Origin: Bimuria novae-zelandiae CBS 107.79
Taxonomy: Eukaryota; Ascomycota; Dothideomycetes; Pleosporales; Didymosphaeriaceae
Length of the DNA: 64,000 nucleotides
Assembly (NCBI GenBank): GCA_010015655.1
Contig: ML976785.1
Location: forward strand, 31,226 to 95,225
Direction of reading: 5' to 3'
This document shows positions 56,691 to 64,000 of the stretch, in pieces; position 1 is the stretch's first letter; each line of letters starts with the position of its first letter. The notes beneath the pieces were generated by a model that made no database searches, was not told where the DNA came from, and saw nothing but the letters and a program-made list of their open reading frames with translations. Made by a program: the position numbers and the translations under genes.

Positions 56691-57355
56691 GTTTGTTGCC
56701 TGATTTGATTGCGAAAATTCAGTCAGCAAAATAAATAATCAGTAATTGTTGTAGTTTTCGCAAAATAGAGGTCGCAAATCGCACTGTATGTGTTTTTGAG
56801 ACTAGATTGACGTGCAGGCTTTGTCACAGTTCCGGTCGGACTGCAGAAATTTTTCACCGACGCGGCTTGCGGCGGAAGTGAGTCACCGAAAAGAGGACGC
56901 AAGCAGTGCCACACTGGATAGATCCTGTGCTATTTTCAAGGTAAGCATTTCATGCAATGCAAAATGAACGAATTAAATTTGAAAGTTTGAGAGTGCGTTG
57001 GTATGTTACTACGATTCTGGGTTATCAAGCACCGCAGCTGCCTCATATATGGCTTCGGTGCGTCTGCAATTCCGCGGGCAACACTGCCCCAGATATTACA
57101 AGTACGGAAATCTAGACCAAAAATTATCAACAGGATAATGTACACGAATTGCGGGCAACAGAACAATAATGTCAGAATAGACAGTTCAACTCCATCATCC
57201 CTCAATCAGCCCGTGCTCTTGGAACCCGCCCACCCACCGATCAAAAGTATCGTCTGACTGCGCTACCTCAACGGCCGTACTAATAAGCGACACCTCAAGA
57301 CCCTTCACCATTTCCTTTTTAATCTCCATAGCACCCTATCAGCGCAATTAGTATC
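56691..57355. other. Intergenic, tRNA to tyrosinase
   Basis: 665 bp; no gene that I can support. Probably includes the tRNA 5' flank and the tyrosinase 3' UTR. Confidence 0.4.
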
Positions 57356-59339
57356 TCATTCATCCCATCGCATGGCATCACTCACCAGTCCAAGCCTGTA
57401 GTGCAGATTCTGCTTCAAGTACTCTTGAGCTTCGTCTTGCGTCGTCGCACCAGACGTGACAGCCCTCTGCAGCGCCAGGGACAAATCGATAGTGTGGGAA
57501 GTCGTTTGATCAACCTGCAGCCCTGGAGCGCCGAGAGTCGACGCCAGACCCACGAAAGACTCTGCATCTTGCCAATCTTTTGCGTCGGTGGGAACGTCAC
57601 CGAGGAAAAGGAGGACATTGTAGGGAGCACCGCCACCCATGCCGTTGTCCAGTCCGTATGATGGAAGCGTGATTTCGGTGAGATACAGCTCTTCCATCAC
57701 CAGCGCTGTGTCGCGCTTCGCCTCACGGCTTGTCTTTGTAGTCGTGACGGCCACATCAGCGGGACCAGAATATTGTTTCTTGATCGAGGCGACTATCGTG
57801 GCGTTGGAAGGGTTGTTGGCGAGCTCGGGGTATGTGTAGCCCAGATCTTGAATGTTGCGCGCAGAGTCCGAGGTCCAGAAATCGCCTGCTGCGTTTCTGT
57901 GGAAAGGTGTAAGAGCTGTGGGAATTTGAGCGAATAGTAATGGGTTGCTCGCGCAGATGTACTTACGGGAGGATGCATCCAGTTGGTCGCCAATGTCGAT
58001 GGTGTATGTCGGTGTTCCAGCACTGCAGGTTTTGATGTAGGCCCCAGGGAAGATAGCTTGGTGAAGTGCGAGCTGGCGATCAACGTTGCTATTCCTTGCT
58101 GTCAATATGCGTCGTGTTGGGTAGTATCAGTCAGCTTACGCGTGATGCATCCAGAACATAGGATCAAAAGCCGTCACACCGCTCGGGCTCATGTGCCCTG
58201 GAAAGTTTGCGTTATGAATCGCGTTGTGCAGGTTTTCCAGTGTGCCAACCTTCGCCGTGCCATCGCAGGTTTGCGCGCTGGCAACCTGCGTGAACGTCTG
58301 ATACTGCGACAAGATGTTGTACAGTAATGTCCGCTGACTCGGTAGGATTGATCGAAGCTTGGAGTTCAACCCAGGATGGTCACTTTCAGTCTGTCCAGCG
58401 CGAATCGTCTTGTTGCTGTTTTGACAGACTTGGGGTAGACCTCCAGTGGGAGTTCCGCCGCCAGTGAAAAGTGAGCAGCCCTGTAGTTGTTACTCACGGC
58501 TTTATGAGACTGCGTGCGATAAGTCTTACCGTGCCATTGATCTCCTTGTTATCGAGAGGATGAAAGTTATAGTCATAGAGCGGGTTGTCGATTCGTGCAG
58601 TGGTGCCGTCAGGCAACATGACGGAGACTTTCTCAACGGTCATGGACGTAGGAACGACTGGTTGGTCAGTGGGGAGGGCTTTCGCCCAATCCCAGTAAGG
58701 AATTCTGATCCGAGCAGCGGCGTCTTGGTACTTCGCTCGTGTTGCTGTGGGGAACCGACTCGCGATGCTTCGCGCAATTTGTTGCAGTTTTTGCTATCAT
58801 TGATCAATCTTGCTAAATTTTGACGTGTGTACAGATCGGTAGGTATTACCTCGAAGAGTGCCAAGTAGGGACGATGCCAAGTGCCGAACAGCAGCTGGTT
58901 ATGCGGACAATAGCCAATGTTACCGCCGCCCTCTACGCCATCCCAGGCATACCTGGGTTCAAATTTAGGGTACAGCGCTGTCAGTATGGGTGAATGTCTT
59001 ACCAGGGCATACCGTGTATTCCTGGGAGGCATGAGTTACGAGCTTTCAAGACGGCGCAAAAGACTTACCCGCGATTTGATACCACGAGTCAATGACGTGT
59101 TGGTCCATTGCTTGGAACTCTCTCATCGCAAGGAGAAACAAATTCCATGGCTCACCGCCCGCGTTCTCCAGGTCGCGAACTTCCACACGAGGATGAATAC
59201 CCCCGGAAGCACCTTTGATGGCATAATAAGAGCCAGCACTCTGACGCTTCTCCAGGGGGTCGGCTTTGGTGGTGAGAAGAGGAAACCCATAAGTGGAGGT
59301 TACGAGTATTGATATCGCGGCGACAACGGAAGACCTCAT
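57356..59339 (-). CDS. Secreted tyrosinase (polyphenol oxidase), 7 exons
   Basis: Exons, from the start: 59339-59069, 59021-59003 (19 nt microexon), 58952-58850, 58793-58530, 58480-58140, 58088-57967, 57915-57356. They join to 559 aa; the six introns are 47-56 nt with GTAAG/GTAAT donors. Signal peptide about 1-18, then a Kex2-type Lys-Arg at 31-32 before QSAGSYY, so probably a propeptide. Copper site A: His93 (IHGMPW), His114 (YCPHNQ), His123 (TWHRPYLALFE). Copper site B: His304 and His308 (LHNAIHN) and His331 (FDPMFWMHHANVDR). It oxidises phenols to quinones, in melanin or browning reactions; extracellular location implies action on environmental or wall phenols. The C-terminal third follows the short-tyrosinase plan. 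Confidence 0.92.
59003..59021 (-). other. 19 nt microexon of the tyrosinase gene
   Basis: Encodes the IHGMP core of the first copper-ligand segment. Introns of 47 and 50 nt flank it with GTAAGT and GTAAGA donors. The phases (1 in, 2 out) are consistent, and skipping it would shift the frame. Confidence 0.82.
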
Positions 59340-61341
59340 GGTTCAAACGTAAGACAGTGGAATGTTAGGAACAAAACAAGAGAAGAAAGAGGCTTGAGGA
59401 GCAGGTTACAGCAATCCATTCGAGAGATCTTATACTTGGCGCAGCCCACCGCGCCTCATTCATATCCACCATCCCGTCGTAGAAGCAAAGGTTCCCGCTT
59501 GGTGTGAGCGCCCCGAGCATGTGATATGCATGGGCAGGACCACGTTAAGCATTGACTGTAGGTCTGTGGGTCTTCTGAAAGGTCAGAAGAAATTGCGAAA
59601 AGGATTTCGAATGTTCACTCGCAGGTGAGGCGCAACTGAACCGGGTCTATGGGAACCACTCCGTCAGCCGCCACCAAGTTGCACGTGGGTGCACGAGCAC
59701 CTGGGCATCGCGTGTGCAGTGAGTTCATAGCTACGAGGCGTTTGGATGTCAGCAATCTCAATACTTGGGATAGTAAGATCTTGTACTGGATGGCTAATAG
59801 GTTACAGTAAAGCCCAGGGTCGCAAAAGGTGGTCGCGAGTCTGGTCGCCAGTGCGAGCGGTTGATGCCTCTCACCGTCATAATGGATAGAAAAGAAAGCT
59901 GCAATCTGCCCCCACTATTGACTATACGTACGGTTTTCCGAGCGGATGGCGCCGCGGAAATGAGACACTCGTGCGAGTTGAAAAATCCATTGACTCACAC
60001 CATGATGGGATTCGCAAATCTTGCAGAACGAAAACGTGAATACGAGCTCACCAGACGCACGGGTGTATTGGGGAATCCTACTGGCCCGTGGCTTCATGCA
60101 TCCCCAAGGGTGAGAGCAGCGCCGCTCTCATTGTGCTGACCAGATCACACGGGGAGTAGAAACAACAATGCTTAGAAAACGTGGCGCAGGCAAATGGTGA
60201 GCAACGCAGCGGCTCCCCATCAGGACCCGACCTCAAGAGTCTGGCAAAAAATATCCACGATTCAATAATAATCGAAAGCGCATAGGAGAGAAGGAAGGTA
60301 GACGTTGTTGAGTGAAAAGAGGTGGGATCTGAAGAGTCCCAGGGCGGATAGGGCCGTCACTAGCGCAGCCTAATTGGTATTAGCGTTGTGACACGTGCAC
60401 TGCTCTATCCCATCCGACCCTGCGTGTCCGCCCCCTTCGATCCTATCACGCTTCCACAGCGGAATGGCCAAGCTACGTCGAACTCCTTGTACCCGCATAT
60501 ACTTTCAGAGTTGTTCAGCTCCGTCAGCTCCCTGTACGGTATCCTAGCGCACTAGCTTGAGAGCGTCTCTCCAATGGCGCATCCCATGGATCTTGCCTAA
60601 CCTACGACCTCCGCACCAAGACTTCGTCGATCGACAACTCTTGCTGCACTGCTGCCTCCGTGCACGTGCGACCGATGCCTGGAGACATATATCTATGTTA
60701 TTCCTTCCGAGACCTTACCTTGCAAGCACTTGGTCGTTTGATGGGGATACAAATGGACGAGAAATCTATAGGCAGTACTCCGATCGGTAAAATTCAATTT
60801 TATCATTAGGAAACTTGTTGCCGACATAGCCTCGTGTGCTCGCCGCAGACGGCTCGCGATTCTTTTTCTTCCATGTCGGGTGGACAACTTTCGATGGACA
60901 CAGCATGCACGACTTCTGACCGCATATGGAAGGAAGGTTGGTTTTACTATAGGCTATGTCGTGTCATCCGCTGCATAGTCGCAAAGTCTCGTCATTGTGT
61001 AGTCGCTAACTATCTAGCTAACTTGTTGTTTTCATAAGAAGATACGTAGTTTAGATTTTAAGTTCACATCATGGGTGCACGGGTCCGTCGATCTGTGTTC
61101 GTGGGGCATGCCCGGCAAAATGGCTATTGGACTGAATCGACTACCGCGCTTGATCTGCGACAGGATATCTATCTTACATATTGGGAGCAATCTTCTCGGG
61201 GTGTAGAATTAATCTATAGGATGTAGAAAAGCGCTTGCGTCGATTGACCGCTCTCATATGCGAACGGTGCTGCTTTCTACGCAGTCTCATCACTCGCCGT
61301 GGTACAGCTTCGCCAACTTTTGGCACTCCCGATCTTCTGAA
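59340..61341. other. Intergenic, divergent promoters of tyrosinase and DUF1996 genes
   Basis: 2 kb between two divergent secreted-protein genes. Open frames at 59861-60139 and 60557-60790 show no signal, motif or splice context, and I do not call them. An ordinary, non-RIP composition suggests unique sequence. Confidence 0.45.
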
Positions 61342-62783
61342 ATGCCTAATATCTACCTATTAACAATTTTCTCCTTGGCAAGCAATGTTCTTGCTCAAAG
61401 CGGCATCGACTTGGACGGACCGATGTTGGGAGGAGGTGGACGGCGAGGTCCAGGTGCTATGCTTCGTTTCGGCTGTTCCCAGGCGAGTTACGTGGGCAAT
61501 CTTACGACATGGTCTGATTTTTTAGGTTGTAATTGAGAGACTTGATCCGTACGTTGATGGATAGACAGGACTGTGCGAAGGTTGCTAACTGTGCAGCCTC
61601 ATGAACCCGGGGTTGACTCCGTCAACACACATGCACCAGATCGTTGGAGGGGTACGTCCAACCTGGTCTTATTCATCTCGAGCAGGACTGAAATCTAGAT
61701 AGAACTCTTTTTGAGCTTCGATGCCTTCTACAGACATCTCCGAACTTGCCACCTGCAATACATGCCACTTTCTAGAGGACTTCAGGTACGTCAACTGTTC
61801 GCGGCTTCTCCGACTCTGTACTGACAAGGTTCAGCAATTATTGGACAGCCAACATCTATTTCAAATCCCGCAACGGCACCTACAAGCGTGTCCCCCAAAT
61901 CGCGAACCAGTTCAATGATGGTGACAATGCGGGGATTACATTGTACTACACCTCGCCAGATGCAAACGCAACGATGGCGTTTAGACCTGGCTTCCGCATG
62001 CTCACCGGAGATCCGATGAGGCGAACGTCTGAAGGCTTCGGCAAGAACATGCAGCAATGCTATCGCTGCTACACTGAGCCCCATTGGGGTGGCAGTCCGT
62101 ATCCGCCATGCATGGACCCCAAGTACGACACTGACCACTTTCCAAAACAAGCATGTCCGGGAGGCATTCGATCCAACATTATATTCCCCCAATGTTGGAA
62201 CGGGGAGGACCCGGATTCTCCCGATCACCGTGCCCACGTCGTGCACCCTATCAGCGGGCCGGCAGCTTTTCCCGTCGTCAATGTTACTTGCCCAGCCAGT
62301 CATCCTGTGCACGTTCCGCAGTTGATGTACGAAGTAAGTTGAATACCACCACAGAGTTGTTGTTGGGATCCCTGTGGGGTACCCGCTGGTTAGGGAACCA
62401 GAACATGAATACCACCACAGCCCACACATGTCAGGCTTCTGGAAAGCACAGGCCCCATCCGATACAGTGGTGTTGACTTTGCACAGGTTATGTGGGATAC
62501 CTCAGCATTCAACAACGAACACGACTGGCCTGAAGATAGTAGTCAACCATTCGTGCTTTCAACAGGCGATAACACGGGTTATGGTCAGCACGGCGATTAC
62601 GTGTTTGGTTGGAAGGGTGATTCTCTTCAACGTGTCATGGATAACAGCTGCTACCTTCGCAACTGCTCATTGCTTACGGAACAGCCGCCCAAGATCAAGA
62701 ACATGTGCAATGTTCCGGTCACTGTGGACGAAAATATTGAAGGATGGATGGACGAGCTACCTGGGGCCGTGAAGGTCGGCTAG
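61342..62783 (+). pseudogene. DUF1996 secreted protein gene with an in-frame TGA (6 exons)
   Basis: Exons 61342-61482, 61526-61548 (23 nt), 61597-61651, 61703-61785, 61835-62333, 62487-62783; 365 codons plus stop. Signal peptide MPNIYLLTIFSLASNVLA. Conserved DUF1996 core: LRFGCSQ, VVIERLDP, STHMHQIVGG, CNTCHFLEDFSNYWTA, KRVPQ, GGSPYPPCMDP, NIIFPQCW. The first intron begins GC (GCGAGT...TTAG), a rare GC-AG type. Exon 4 starts NSF, then TGA at 61712-61714, then ASMPSTD, where relatives read through with an ordinary residue. Alternative acceptors nearby do not restore the frame. Either a single nonsense mutation has made it a pseudogene, or a base is wrong in the assembly. The DUF1996 role is unknown; the proteins are secreted. 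Confidence 0.75.
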
Positions 62784-63701
62784 GGCCACAATTCGGATAT
62801 TATCTGCGTGAGTCCACTCAGGCCGCTTCAAGGCCGAGCGCACGTGGCTTCTGTCCCCTTGCGCGGTTTTCCGCTTTTTTTCTCAGCAGAACGTTGTGTT
62901 TCAATTTTACTAGGACCAGCTCATTTGCCTCTGCATACCCTAATCGTGAAGGTACAAGGTCGGGTAAGACGGTTCTGTTCGAAATTGTCTTAGTTGTACG
63001 TGTTACCTCAGGACGATCAATACAGTGGCTAACTGCAGCTTCTTCTCCAAGGATGATATTTTCCGGAATACTCGGAAAGCCCGCGATAAAGGGGCTTGCA
63101 GTGCCTGGTGTGACTCATATCTGTTGAGGGAGGTGCGGGTGGGACGCTCTCCCGTGTTTATTGACCTATCTTATCCGCCGTAATCACTGCCACTGTACTA
63201 ATGCGCGTGTGCTCGAAAACCATTCCTCGACTGCACACGGAACCCGCAGCATAGAAAGCGAGATATGCCACCATTCGTTTTTATATCATCTAAATATTAT
63301 AAGTCAGCTTATAGACTCGTGTCGGGGTGAGAAGAATTTGCAGTTGCATCTGGCGTCTGGGTCTACCATGTTTACTCCTGCGCAACTTTGGCACGTATAA
63401 GATACCTGACCTGCGAGCCCATACGAATCGTGACTTTGGGAACGCAGTACCGGTCTTGAGAATTTTTCCATCTCAACACTTTTCAAATCCAGAAGCAACA
63501 TTGAAAAGTTTGCACACTGCCGTCATGTTTATTTTTTATTCATTTCTTGTGAATTCAAAGTTACGTTGGCGCACCATTTAAAACACACACATTACAACAT
63601 ACCCTTCTGCGATCTAGCAGCTCCAAGACTTTCGACTTCACTGCATCTATTCAACTCCTACTGCGCAATCAGAGAGAGTTATCAATATCAGCTTCACAGA
63701 G
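62784..63701. other. Intergenic, DUF1996 gene to final gene
   Basis: No gene I can support. The last 150 bp is a CT-rich leader (CATCTATTCAACTCCTACTG) typical of fungal 5' UTRs. Confidence 0.4.
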
Positions 63702-64000
63702 ATGGAACATCCCGCCCATAACCGATCGACCTCGGACGAGCCAGAGAGCGACGATTCTGTGAAACGCAGCTACGAATGCAAGACAGCTTCAGAAGCTGCT
63801 CGACCAGACGTTTTGCCCGAAGAGTGCCGAGCCAGATTGCCACCAGCCGTCGACTCTTCGAAAGCGAGCGCTGAAATAAGCCTTGCATCAGAGTCAGCTG
63901 GAATTCTACTAGAGCTGGCTTCAAGCGCATCTCAGAAGGCTCCGCAGAAATCTCCTGCTCCGCAAACTTTGGCTGCCAAACCTTCCAAGCCCAAACGGGC
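63702..64000 (+). CDS. Partial hypothetical protein, N-terminus only
   Basis: Open from ATG 63702 to the window end (99 codons and two bases). It begins MEHPAHNRSTSDEPES and is hydrophilic, rich in Ser, Ala, Glu and later Pro/Lys (QKAPQKSPAPQ, KPSKPKR), as in the disordered N-terminus of a nuclear or signalling protein. No domain is reached before the cut. Confidence 0.5.
   Translation, partial: MEHPAHNRSTSDEPESDDSVKRSYECKTASEAARPDVLPEECRARLPPAVDSSKASAEISLASESAGILLELASSASQKAPQKSPAPQTLAAKPSKPKR

Noticed and set aside
57983..58327. Plus-strand frames over the tyrosinase gene
   Set aside because: Shadows of the minus-strand exons, which carry the copper ligands and correct splice phases.
59861..60790. 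Two open frames (59861-60139 and 60557-60790)
   Set aside because: No signal peptide, motif, splice context or promoter; of a length expected by chance.
61652..61718. Alternative acceptor TTTTTGAG to skip the TGA in the DUF1996 gene
   Set aside because: It leaves the exon in the wrong phase relative to the donor at 61652, so the conserved frame would be lost.

Overview
The window looks like an assembly scaffold from a filamentous ascomycete (Pezizomycotina, possibly Dothideomycetes; the class is an inference). The evidence is short 43-66 nt GT-AG introns, secreted fungal enzymes (GH17 glucanase, tyrosinase, DUF1996 protein), an intron-bearing tRNA-Lys, and transposons full of C-to-T/G-to-A changes of the kind left by repeat-induced point mutation (RIP). 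There is one 360 bp run of N.

Layout. 1-4296: two pogo/Fot1-like DNA transposons (Pogo-1, Pogo-2), back to back. 4402-10613: a gene island with an MFS exporter in four exons, a single-exon hypothetical protein with a PD...ExR motif, a small Cys-containing ORF, a GH17 glucanase and a RING-like protein (minus strand). 10723-16237: a complete RIP-damaged Ty1/copia element (Copia-1, minus strand) with 242 bp LTRs and a 5 bp target duplication. 16741-18477: an AVT3/4-type vacuolar amino-acid transporter (minus). 19031-21109: Pogo-3, nearly intact. 21112-53190: a transposon nest of about 32 kb. 53441-64000: a second gene island with a multi-pass membrane protein, a small secreted protein, tRNA-Lys(CUU), a seven-exon secreted tyrosinase (minus), a DUF1996 secreted protein with an in-frame TGA, and the start of a gene cut by the window end.

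The nest can be resolved from LTR pairs and target duplications. Gypsy-1 (22255-41736, TSD GCGTG) was split by Copia-2 (27746-33212, TSD GACTA) and by Gypsy-2 (34204-41023, TSD AACTA). Gypsy-3 (42140-52490, TSD TTTTA) lies next to it; its 3' LTR was split by Pogo-4 (48752-52255, TSD TA), whose transposase was split in turn by a 5'-truncated LINE (49643-51019, 18 bp TSD). With insertions removed, each LTR pair has equal length (173, 155, 448 and 458 bp), which supports the reconstruction.

The most unusual signal is a convergent, antisense accessory gene between pol and the 3' LTR of the Gypsy-2/Gypsy-3 chromovirus family. In Gypsy-2 it has the cysteine spacing of a fungal Zn(II)2Cys6 cluster followed by a basic coiled-coil-like tail. 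Gypsy-2 also carries, in each LTR, four 13 bp near-palindromes spaced exactly 18 bp apart, which look like an operator array. A testable idea is that this retrotransposon family encodes its own DNA-binding regulator.
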